From Candidatus Neomicrothrix sp. UBA4542 (GTDB lineage Bacteria > Actinomycetota > Acidimicrobiia > Acidimicrobiales > Poriferisodalaceae): a stretch of 6,867 nt of DNA. Shown piece by piece: positions 1 through 5,785 of the stretch; positions within the stretch are counted from its first letter, which is position 1, and each line of letters opens with the position of its first letter. The notes beneath the pieces are model-generated. The model did no database searches, was not told the DNA's origin, and was given only the letters and a program-made list of their open reading frames with translations. A program made the position numbers and the translations under genes. The DNA is taken from contig DGLO01000096.1 in NCBI GenBank assembly GCA_002388005.1, forward strand, positions 1-6,867, written 5' to 3'.

Positions 1-303
1 AAGACGGTCCCGAAGAGGAAATCCTCGCCATGCAGGAATGTTCAGCGGAGATACTTGTTTTCCGTCAAGGGTCATCGGACCCCCGCAACCAACTCCGCAT
101 ACAGCGACTTCCTTATCGCCGTCAAGAACCTCCGCCACCAAGGCCAGCAACGAGGAGAACAAGGTCTCGCTTCGCGACGTTTGAGGGGTGGGGACCCGCT
201 TCGCAATTAGAACTTGGCCCTCATCGGTTACTACGCCCGCAGCAAGCTTCGTACCCCCGATATCGATTGCGAGAGCGATATTGGGACGAACACCGTGAGT
301 CAG
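1..303 (-). CDS. ROK-family sugar kinase, N-terminal part (runs off left edge)
   Basis: This is the first 101 codons of a ROK-family protein (the family of bacterial glucokinases, N-acetylsugar kinases and related repressors). These enzymes phosphorylate a sugar with ATP in the cytoplasm. The phosphate-binding motif is near the N-terminus, IALAIDIGGTKLAAGVV at residues 9-25. A second conserved stretch, GVGCGGPM followed by SPLNIPAWRGFPL, lies at about residues 71-97 and matches the ROK N-domain. No helix-turn-helix domain precedes the motif, so a kinase is more likely than a repressor; the substrate cannot be told from this fragment. The frame opens after a TGA at 309-307 and contains no ATG, GTG or TTG before the motif. 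The chosen start is a CTG at 303-301 that overlaps the DUF3040 stop (CTGA), suggesting translational coupling. A one-base sequence error hiding an ordinary start (ATG 310 or GTG 293, both out of frame) is the alternative. The family call is secure; the start is not. Confidence 0.85.
   Translation of the reverse strand, partial: MTHGVRPNIALAIDIGGTKLAAGVVTDEGQVLIAKRVPTPQTSRSETLFSSLLALVAEVLDGDKEVAVCGVGCGGPMTLDGKQVSPLNIPAWRGFPLRDRL
300..303 (-). other. CTGA stop/start overlap, DUF3040 to ROK
   Basis: On the minus strand, the last codon of the DUF3040 gene and its TGA stop read CTC TGA. The CTG formed across this junction (303-301) is in frame with the ROK protein and is the only near-cognate start before its nucleotide-binding motif, apart from an ATC at 279. 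The geometry copies the common ATGA coupling overlap. CTG is a rare bacterial start, so this remains a candidate. Confidence 0.45.
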
Positions 304-677
304 AGGTCATCCCGTCGCATGCGATTACGCATTCGTTCGGACAGTCCACCCATGTTGGCTCTGATTTGACCGCTCCGAACTTGGCCGGTGACCTTTTGGA
401 AACCCGCTTTGCCCATTTTCCGCAGATTTCGTTCAATCACTACGGCACACATGAACATCGCCAAAAACGCCACAAAAGCCAACCCAAAATGGACCTGCAG
501 CGCGGCGACGACACCCACTAGACCGATTACTCCGACAATGACTGCCCACTTAATGTTGCGGAGTGCATGACGATAGAGAGTCGTCTCACCGACTTCGCGC
601 GCGAACTCTGGGTCAGAGTCATAGAACTCCTTCTCTATCTGATGAAGGATCTGCTGTTCGTCGTCAGAGAGCGGCAC
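300..677 (-). CDS. DUF3040 family small membrane protein
   Basis: The 125-residue product matches DUF3040, an actinobacterial family of unknown function. The N-terminus MPLSDDEQQILHQIEKEFY is the family signature, an acidic amphipathic stretch. It is followed by a TLYRHALRN segment and two membrane helices at about residues 44-60 and 63-81. The tail of some 40 residues is rich in Arg and Gly and probably cytosolic. The start at GTG 677 was chosen because family members usually begin MPLSE-x-EQ and because GGAAG lies five bases upstream. A second GTG at 716, with GGAG five bases upstream, would add 13 residues unlike the family and cannot be excluded. The gene lies 27-66 bases downstream of dinB, depending on the start, and overlaps the ROK frame by four bases, so it is probably co-transcribed with both. 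From memory, a dinB-DUF3040 pairing recurs in actinobacteria near the division cluster. Confidence 0.88.
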   Translation of the reverse strand: MPLSDDEQQILHQIEKEFYDSDPEFAREVGETTLYRHALRNIKWAVIVGVIGLVGVVAALQVHFGLAFVAFLAMFMCAVVIERNLRKMGKAGFQKVTGQVRSGQIRANMGGLSERMRNRMRRDDL

Positions 678-681
678 AAGG

Positions 682-687
682 TCTTCC
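682..687 (-). promoter_or_regulatory. Candidate ribosome binding site for DUF3040 GTG 677
   Basis: GGAAGA read on the minus strand lies four bases before the GTG at 677-675. It supports the shorter DUF3040 start that gives the usual MPLS N-terminus. A competing GGAG at 725-722 lies five bases before the alternative GTG at 716, so the ribosome site alone does not decide the start. Confidence 0.45.
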
Positions 688-743
688 GTTCGTTGGTTCT
701 TCCAGTCTAGAACCACCGCCGCTCCAGATCGACATCAGTGCCA

Positions 744-1958
744 TCAATGCGGTTGTATTTGCTCATCATTTGCGGGGAGTCCGGGGCCAATCGCAGATTG
801 GCCGTATCGCTCTCTAATACGGTCGATGGCTTTAGAAAGCTGCCCCCACGCTGGGTCAGATAATTGTTCACTCAGAAGGGTGAGTTGCCGCGGGCCCGGC
901 GGACCAAGGCGACTCAAACCCACTCCCAACAATCGGACCCCTTCCGCGAGATCGAGGTGATCTAGCATTTCGATAGCCGTTTCTGAGATAACCGAGAGGG
1001 TGTCGGCGGACTCATCTAGCGTCGTTGATCTCGTGAGATATCGCATGTCGGGACGTCTAATTTTCAGGTGGATAGTTCGACCTGCTAATCCTTTTCGCCT
1101 GGCACGAGTTGAGACAGCATCGGAGAGTCGGACGATCTCGCTGACCAAGTGGCTTCGCTCAAATACATCTTGAGCGAATGTCTCTTCGTGACTTATCGAC
1201 TTTATTTCTCTTTCCGTGTGAACCCGCCTGCGATCGATCCCTCGACTGAGTTCAGCTAAGTGCGCTCCGTGGGATGCTCCAAGGGCTTCCACTAATAATG
1301 TCTCTGAAACCGACGCCAATTCTCCAACCGTGGAAATACCCAACGCGCTTAACCTAGCTAAGGTCACAGAACCAACTCCCCAAAGGGCTTCAACGGGGTG
1401 GGCCTGCAAGAACGCTGTTTCTCTCTCGAGGGGCACCACGAAAACACCTCGACCCGGCTGGACTCCCGATGGGGCAGGTATCGGTTTTGCCGCTACGGAA
1501 GCAAGCTTGGCCAACAGCTTCGACCGAGCGACTCCAACCGAACAGTCCAGACCCACCCCCAGATAGACGTCGTTTCGGAGCTGCCAGGCGATCGTCTCGG
1601 AACTACCGAAAAGCTTGTGTGCACCACTGATATCAAGGAACGCCTCGTCCAACGCAATTGGTTCAATATGAGGCGTGATGGTGTAAAAGATTTCGTGGAC
1701 TTGTCTTGAAATCTCTCGATATCGACCAAAGTTTGAGCGCACAAATACAGCTTCTGGACAGAGCTTTTTGGCCAACACGCTAGACATGGCTGATCGGACG
1801 CCCTTCGAACGAGCCTCATAGCTCGCGGAGGCAACGACTCCGCGGTCGGATTCGCCGCCGACCACGACTGGCTTGCCGATAAGACTCGGGTCGTTTTGGC
1901 GTTCCACTTCGACGTAGAAGGCATCCATATCGACGTGAAGGATCGGCAGGTCATCCAT
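744..1958 (-). CDS. dinB: DNA polymerase IV (Y-family translesion polymerase)
   Basis: A complete 404-residue Y-family polymerase, the usual length for actinobacterial DinB. It copies past damaged template bases with low fidelity and without proofreading. The palm motif HVDMDAFYVEVE carries metal ligand D10 and aromatic steric gate Y15, which excludes ribonucleotides. The second catalytic motif, IALDEAFLDISG, supplies D104 and E105. The fingers motif with ASYEARSKGVRSAMS follows at about residues 44-59. A helix-hairpin-helix thumb region (ALWGVGSVTLARL onward) sits at about 191-215. The little finger begins near KSISHEETF (253-261) and includes RLLGVGLSRL (342-351). QLTLL at 358-362 fits a beta-clamp-binding pentapeptide and is placed before the final basic helix, as in related DinB proteins. 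All catalytic residues are present, so the enzyme should be active. The gene starts at ATG 1958, 56 bases downstream of the Nudix gene on the same strand. No clear LexA-type palindrome was found in that gap. Confidence 0.96.
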   Translation of the reverse strand: MDDLPILHVDMDAFYVEVERQNDPSLIGKPVVVGGESDRGVVASASYEARSKGVRSAMSSVLAKKLCPEAVFVRSNFGRYREISRQVHEIFYTITPHIEPIALDEAFLDISGAHKLFGSSETIAWQLRNDVYLGVGLDCSVGVARSKLLAKLASVAAKPIPAPSGVQPGRGVFVVPLERETAFLQAHPVEALWGVGSVTLARLSALGISTVGELASVSETLLVEALGASHGAHLAELSRGIDRRRVHTEREIKSISHEETFAQDVFERSHLVSEIVRLSDAVSTRARRKGLAGRTIHLKIRRPDMRYLTRSTTLDESADTLSVISETAIEMLDHLDLAEGVRLLGVGLSRLGPPGPRQLTLLSEQLSDPAWGQLSKAIDRIRERYGQSAIGPGLPANDEQIQPH

Positions 1959-2014
1959 AAACCCAGCTAACCAAGATGATCGAGAGTCATGTAGAACAGA
2001 GTGATCCTTGCAAA

Positions 2015-2539
2015 TTAGAGCCGCCGCACCCGGAGATCATCCAAGTCAACGCCGTCGATTCGGTACCTGTATTCGTAACCTTCTTCTACTTCGCCGTGCA
2101 GATACTCGAGTAATGGTTCTCTTAGCCATAGTTGTTGGCCGGCCAGCAGTTGCGTCAGTTGATTCTTGGGAATCCATTCAGCCGCAGTAACAATTCCGTC
2201 GGGATCGTCGATGTTGATTTCTCCTGCGTAGTCAGACGCCAAGTGAACTTCCACACGCAATAGCCAATTCATATCGTGGGCTTCGACAGAGACTCTGTAG
2301 ACCGGACCAGTCCAGTCATCGACCACGAGCCCTGTCTCTTCTTTGACCTCTCGCGTGAGTCCTTCCAGTACGGTTTCGCCCTCATCGATAACCCCTCCAG
2401 GGGTACTCCAATCGGTACGTCCCCGACGTCGCTGGTTGTGAACCATTAGAACTCGATCTGCATCAAAAACAATCCCACCACCTACAGCCCAGTTCCGCAC
2501 CTCAGCAGTTTGCCATCCGTGTCTACTTGACCGCGACAT
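2015..2539 (-). CDS. Nudix hydrolase
   Basis: From ATG 2539 the product is 174 residues. It contains a complete Nudix box: G49, five residues, E55, seven residues, R63-E64, then E67-E68 and G70-L71 (GGVIDEGETVLEG...REVKEETGL). The box binds divalent metal and drives cleavage of nucleoside diphosphate-X bonds. The Nudix fold covers about residues 16-140. The tail of about 30 residues is acidic and tyrosine-rich (GEVEEGYEYRYRIDGVDLDD) and ends LRVRRL, which is less typical. The substrate cannot be assigned: an oxidised-nucleotide (MutT-like), NDP-sugar or dinucleotide-cap role are all possible. A TTG at 2596 would extend the N-terminus by 19 basic residues (NPVSNKALGG...); neither start has a strong ribosome site, and ATG is preferred. 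It lies first in the leftward group, upstream of dinB and divergent from the membrane-protein/IMPase operon. Confidence 0.9.
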   Translation of the reverse strand: MSRSSRHGWQTAEVRNWAVGGGIVFDADRVLMVHNQRRRGRTDWSTPGGVIDEGETVLEGLTREVKEETGLVVDDWTGPVYRVSVEAHDMNWLLRVEVHLASDYAGEINIDDPDGIVTAAEWIPKNQLTQLLAGQQLWLREPLLEYLHGEVEEGYEYRYRIDGVDLDDLRVRRL

Positions 2540-2637
2540 CCGAATACGATGCTTGGGTGGTCGACCCCCTAGAGCCTTGTTCGAGACTGGGTTCAACCAG
2601 CAACGACGCTCATGCGCCCACGGCTTTGCCGTCGGTT
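2540..2637. promoter_or_regulatory. Divergent intergenic region, likely promoters both ways
   Basis: These 98 bases separate the leftward Nudix-dinB group from the rightward operon, so at least one promoter per direction should lie here or in the flanking coding ends. No convincing -35/-10 pair was picked out by eye. The stretch holds small palindromes: GGTCGACC (2559-2566), GGTT-C-AACC (2590-2598) and a 5-bp stem with a 3-base loop, ACGGC-TTT-GCCGT (2620-2632), ending five bases before ATG 2638. Any of these could be an operator or an RNA hairpin, but such short palindromes also occur by chance. If the Nudix gene starts at TTG 2596, half of the region is coding. Confidence 0.4.
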
Positions 2638-2871
2638 ATGGCACGAGTCCTTGCATTTTCGGCGGTAATGGTCGCAAGTGTTTGCGGGGGTCTAATGGGA
2701 TTCGCTGTAGGCAGCCTCCAATGGAGCGAAAGTCGGTCCGTATGGATCTTCGTCGCGGCAGCCACCGGATCAGCATTAGCTGCCCTGGGCGTCGCGGTTG
2801 TATCTGTACTGGTGCTTCGGGCGATGTCGGAATGGGCAGACGTTGCCTCGTTAAAGGCACGCAGACGTTGA
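2638..2871 (+). CDS. Small two-helix membrane protein, unknown function
   Basis: I do not recognise a named family. From ATG 2638 the product is 77 residues: a helix at about 4-26 (VLAFSAVMVASVCGGLMGFAV), a short polar loop with SLQWSESRS, a second helix at about 34-61 (glycine/alanine/valine-rich), and a basic tail ending KARRR. The hydrophobic pattern belongs to this frame and not to the overlapping extension of the IMPase frame, which supports it as the real coding frame. The start is uncertain: the frame stays open back to a TTG at 2527, and a TTG at 2626 is also possible; no good ribosome site precedes ATG 2638, and a small hairpin (2620-2632) sits just upstream. Its TGA overlaps the TTG start of the IMPase gene (TTGA, 2868-2871), so the two are probably translated in a coupled way. 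The basic C-terminus suggests a cytosolic tail. Confidence 0.65.
   Translation: MARVLAFSAVMVASVCGGLMGFAVGSLQWSESRSVWIFVAAATGSALAALGVAVVSVLVLRAMSEWADVASLKARRR
2868..2871 (+). other. TTGA stop/start overlap into the IMPase gene
   Basis: The small membrane protein ends CGT TGA and the IMPase frame begins TTG AAC, sharing TTGA. This decides the IMPase start and implies translational coupling. A purine-rich AAAGG at about 2853-2857 lies ten bases upstream, which is a rather long spacing for a ribosome site. Confidence 0.6.
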
Positions 2872-3692
2872 ACGACTCACTTCCCGCATCTGCTGAACTC
2901 CAAAGGCTCCTTGACCTCGCCGTCGACCTTTCACGACAGGCCGCCGAAGTTCACCGTCAGCGACAAACCGGTGAGGTGAATCCCAAATCGACCGCTACGG
3001 ATCTTGTAAGTCAAGTCGATCATGATGCCGAGCGGGTGATCACCGCCGGAATCAGGAGGGCTCGCCCTGACGACGGGATACTTGGCGAAGAAGAAACTCT
3101 CATAGTAGGTAGTTCTGGTTTGCAGTGGGTTATTGATCCGCTCGATGGCACCGTCAATTATCTGTATGGCTTTCCCAACTACTCAGTGTCAATCGCTATA
3201 GAACTAGACGGTCTACCTATCATCGGAGTTGTGTACGACACGTCTCGTGACAAGATGTATAGGGCGCGAATCGACTCCACAGCGACAAGCAACGGACAGA
3301 GTATTGGCGTGACTTCATGCACGGATCTGTCAACAGCGTTGCTAGGGACCGGTTTCGCGTACGAGTCCTCGACCCGTGGCCAGCAGGCTTTAGTTCTAAC
3401 GAAGTTACTTCCGCAGGTGCGAGACATTCGACGAACGGGTTCGTGCGCTATCGATCTTTGCCTAGTAGCGAGCGGGCGTCTGGATGCCTTTTATGAGACT
3501 GGGGTGCAGTGGTGGGACGTCGCAGCGGGTCTCGCCATCATAAGAGCAGCAGGTGGCGTCGCTGTCTACGAACCTCTTCAAAAGCGGGTACTGGCTTCGG
3601 GTCCGCTGCTTTGGCAACAACTCTGCGAGACCGTAAATCAAGCAGAAATCGTTACTGACCACAAAGACCCTCCGCCATCGGCCACTATTTAG
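2868..3692 (+). CDS. Inositol monophosphatase family protein
   Basis: A 274-residue IMPase-fold phosphatase, full length for the family (about 260-280), using Mg2+ to hydrolyse a small phosphomonoester in the cytosol. Metal ligands are visible: the GEE motif (E74/E75), DPLDGTVNYLYGFPNYSVS with D90, L92 and D93 (residues 90-108), and WWDVAAG with D217. The RRTGSCAIDLCLVASGRLDAFYE segment (188-210) is the usual substrate-side region. The late signature reads IIRAAGG where many members have E-A-G-G. Inositol-1-phosphate, histidinol phosphate (HisN type) or other sugar phosphates are possible substrates, and the sequence does not decide. The start is TTG 2868, because it gives the family's normal N-terminus and forms a 4-base overlap with the upstream membrane-protein stop. 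The open frame reaches back to 2553, but those extra 105 codons are not IMPase-like. The stop is three bases before the response-regulator start, so it appears to be in the same operon. Confidence 0.92.
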   Translation: MNDSLPASAELQRLLDLAVDLSRQAAEVHRQRQTGEVNPKSTATDLVSQVDHDAERVITAGIRRARPDDGILGEEETLIVGSSGLQWVIDPLDGTVNYLYGFPNYSVSIAIELDGLPIIGVVYDTSRDKMYRARIDSTATSNGQSIGVTSCTDLSTALLGTGFAYESSTRGQQALVLTKLLPQVRDIRRTGSCAIDLCLVASGRLDAFYETGVQWWDVAAGLAIIRAAGGVAVYEPLQKRVLASGPLLWQQLCETVNQAEIVTDHKDPPPSATI

Positions 3693-3695
3693 GAT

Positions 3696-4376
3696 GTGAG
3701 TATTCGAATCCTAACGATTGAGGACGACCAACGAATTCGTACTGCCGTGCGGTTCGCACTTGAAGATGAGGGCTGGAGCGTCCTAGAAGCAGAGACCGGA
3801 GAACACGCTCTGGAATACTTCAACTCCACTGTCCCCGACGTCGTACTAGTGGATATCGGTCTACCAGGCATGGATGGCTTTGAAGTTTGCCGGTCTCTTA
3901 GACGAAGCAGCGACGTTCCGATAATCATGGTCACTGCACGAGACGACACTCACGACGTAGTAGCGGGTCTAGAAGCCGGAGCTGATGACTATGTAACAAA
4001 GCCCATCGCTCCTAAAGAATTGTCGGCTCGCATTCGTGCCCTTTTGCGACGCGTCAGATCCGAGGACACGACTGCCGCACCGAGAAGCATTGGTGATCTC
4101 GACATCATTCCCGACGAAGGAATAGTCAGGAAAAGTGACAATGAAATTCATCTCACCAAGACCGAATTTCATCTGCTGTGTGAGCTGTCCGACCATTTGG
4201 GAAAGGTACTCAGCCGAGAACACTTGCTGGAACAGGTGTGGGGTTACGACTACTTCGGTGACGGTCGATTGGTGGACGTGCACGTCCGTCGACTACGAAC
4301 CAAGATCGAGACCGACCCTGCTCACCCGCGTCATGTAGTAACCGTGCGTGGCATGGGCTACAAACTGCAAGCGTAG
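3696..4376 (+). CDS. mtrA: MtrA-like OmpR-family response regulator
   Basis: The 226-residue product has a receiver domain (about 1-118) and an OmpR/PhoB winged-helix DNA-binding domain (about 130-225). Receiver residues are intact: acidic pocket E9/D10/D11, phosphoacceptor D53 in LVDIGLPGMDG, switch T80 in IIMVTARDD and K102 in DDYVTKPIAPKEL. The effector domain contains LLEQVWGYDYFGDGRLVDVH and the terminal TVRGMGYK wing. Two stretches resemble actinobacterial MtrA closely from memory: DT-x-DVV-x-GLE-x-GADDY...KP-x-x-PKEL and LLEQVWGY...RLV-x-VHV-x-RLR. MtrA controls cell-wall, division and osmotic-response genes in mycobacteria and corynebacteria. Gene order (kinase, then GerMN lipoprotein) supports an MtrA-type assignment, though exact orthology needs a tree. 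The start is GTG 3696, since an ATG two bases earlier is followed directly by a stop; AGGA lies too close to be a good ribosome site, so coupling to the IMPase gene three bases upstream is plausible. Confidence 0.92.
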   Translation: MSIRILTIEDDQRIRTAVRFALEDEGWSVLEAETGEHALEYFNSTVPDVVLVDIGLPGMDGFEVCRSLRRSSDVPIIMVTARDDTHDVVAGLEAGADDYVTKPIAPKELSARIRALLRRVRSEDTTAAPRSIGDLDIIPDEGIVRKSDNEIHLTKTEFHLLCELSDHLGKVLSREHLLEQVWGYDYFGDGRLVDVHVRRLRTKIETDPAHPRHVVTVRGMGYKLQA

Positions 4377-4378
4377 TT

Positions 4379-5785
4379 GTGAAATACGGCGGCCTATCGT
4401 GGCGCCGTCTGCCGTTGCGCGCCCGCGTAATCGGAGCATTTACTCTCGGTGCGGCGGTAGCCGCTTTAGTGCTCGTCGTCATCACTTACGGCTTGTCTCG
4501 ACAATCAATGCTTCAACAACGCGAAGAGTCCTCCGAACGTCAGTTCTTCGCGAACGCCCGCCAAGTACAAAGCTCATTGCGAGCCGAAGACCCTGATCTC
4601 ACTCGGCTACTCGAGTCATTGCCAAGCCTAAGCGGCAGCAGATCCATCATTCGCACCGGTGACGAAACGTGGACATCGCTTTCGCTGACGCCAAATGACT
4701 TGCCCTCGGAGTTGGTGACGGCAGTCATCCAGACAAGCAATGCGCTCACAATGAGATACCGGCTCGACGATCAACCGGTACTTGCGTTTGGTCTTCAGCT
4801 TCAACCCGGAGCCGCGTCAACCCTGGACGAAGTCGCCTATTTCGAATTAGTCCCGTTGGTAGAGGTCGAGAACACCTTAGAGAGCCTGGCCTTAATCTTG
4901 CTAGTGGGCGGCGCGCTTACGGTTCTGGTGGGGGTTGGGATAGGGCTGTGGGCGAGCGGCGGGCTTCTAAGGCCTCTCACCGATATTTCTGAAGCCGCGA
5001 CCTCTATCGCTCATGGCCGGTTCGACACTCGACTCGAGGAAGTGCGAGATCCAGATCTAGCGGCTCTGGTCAATTCCTTCAATGAAATGGCAGCTGCCAT
5101 GGAGAGTCGAATTACTCGCGATGCTCGTTTCGCTTCCGACGTCAGCCATGAGCTTCGTTCTCCGTTGATGACCCTTCGAACATCAATTGAAGTCATCCGA
5201 CATCGCCGAGAAGAACTTTCCGATCGGACAAAGCAAGCTCTGGAACTCTTGAACGATGAAGTAGTTCGATTCGAGCAACTCGTGCAGGATCTTCTTGATC
5301 TTTCCAGATCAGATTCAGGTCCCATGGAAAACGACCTTGTCAACATTGAAGAGTTGGTGAAAGCCAGCTTGGGACTCACCGAAGGTGATGCTTCGGTCGA
5401 AGTAATTGGCACTGCTCGTGGTGCGTTGGTAATGGGCGACAAACGACGATTAGCTCAAGTGTTGGACAACTTGCTACGCAATGCCGAGAAGTACGGGGGT
5501 GGTGCGACCCGGGTAACTGTCACTCCTAATGGAGGGAACATTGAAATCACAATCGAAGATTCGGGACCAGGGGTGGCTCCCTCGGAGCGTTCGCTAATCT
5601 TTGAAAGATTTACTCGCGGTGCGGCCGCACGTAAGAGAGGTGCGGGCGATGGCGCTGGACTTGGTTTGGCTCTAGTAGACGAACACACACGCCGACACGG
5701 CGGTAGCGCACGCGTTGAGGGCAAAGCTGATGGAGGACCCGGAGCTCGTTTCATCATCACGCTTCCTAGGGCAGGTCGACGATGA
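4379..5785 (+). CDS. mtrB: MtrB-like sensor histidine kinase
   Basis: A 468-residue transmembrane kinase, the partner of the regulator that ends two bases upstream. Order of parts: cytosolic basic N-terminus (WRRLPLRAR), first membrane helix at about 17-39, extracytoplasmic region of about 125 residues (40-165), second helix at about 168-195, HAMP linker (about 192-245, with LRPLTDISEAA and FNEMAAAM), dimerisation/phosphoacceptor helix with H257 in SDVSHELRSPL, then the ATP-binding domain. The latter shows the N box NLLRNAEKYGG (N368), the G1 box DSGPGV (394-399), FERF (408-411) and the G2 box GAGLGLAL (425-432). All catalytic elements are intact, so it should autophosphorylate and pass phosphate to D53 of the adjacent regulator. 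The extracytoplasmic part is not recognised as a named ligand-binding domain, so the signal is unknown. The start is GTG 4379 without an evident ribosome site. It overlaps the lipoprotein gene by ATGA. The MtrB name rests mainly on context and similarity around the H box. Confidence 0.92.
   Translation: MKYGGLSWRRLPLRARVIGAFTLGAAVAALVLVVITYGLSRQSMLQQREESSERQFFANARQVQSSLRAEDPDLTRLLESLPSLSGSRSIIRTGDETWTSLSLTPNDLPSELVTAVIQTSNALTMRYRLDDQPVLAFGLQLQPGAASTLDEVAYFELVPLVEVENTLESLALILLVGGALTVLVGVGIGLWASGGLLRPLTDISEAATSIAHGRFDTRLEEVRDPDLAALVNSFNEMAAAMESRITRDARFASDVSHELRSPLMTLRTSIEVIRHRREELSDRTKQALELLNDEVVRFEQLVQDLLDLSRSDSGPMENDLVNIEELVKASLGLTEGDASVEVIGTARGALVMGDKRRLAQVLDNLLRNAEKYGGGATRVTVTPNGGNIEITIEDSGPGVAPSERSLIFERFTRGAAARKRGAGDGAGLGLALVDEHTRRHGGSARVEGKADGGPGARFIITLPRAGRR
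5782..5785 (+). other. ATGA overlap, kinase to GerMN lipoprotein
   Basis: The kinase stop TGA (5783-5785) overlaps the ATG (5782-5784) of the lipoprotein gene. GCAGG lies six bases before the ATG, so independent initiation is also possible. The overlap fixes the lipoprotein start and links its translation to the kinase. Confidence 0.75.

Noticed and set aside
221..436. 71-codon minus-strand frame spanning the DUF3040/ROK junction
   Set aside because: It is in a third frame across two recognised genes, with a composition rich in Cys, Arg and Ser and no motif.
30..521. 163-codon plus-strand open frame with arginine/proline-rich product
   Set aside because: It lies antisense across the ROK and DUF3040 genes, both with clear family motifs, and its composition is that of a shadow frame.
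1493..1954. 153-codon minus-strand frame inside dinB
   Set aside because: It is an out-of-frame shadow of dinB, serine/arginine-rich, with no recognisable motif.
1959..2014. Possible SOS (LexA) box or promoter upstream of dinB
   Set aside because: The 56-base gap has GTTC on the minus strand but no matching GAAC-N4-GTTC style palindrome, and no convincing -35/-10 pair was seen.
2553..2867. Long N-terminal extension of the IMPase frame (105 codons)
   Set aside because: The extension is not hydrophobic or IMPase-like and overlaps the membrane-protein frame, which has two proper helices. TTG 2868 gives the normal family length.
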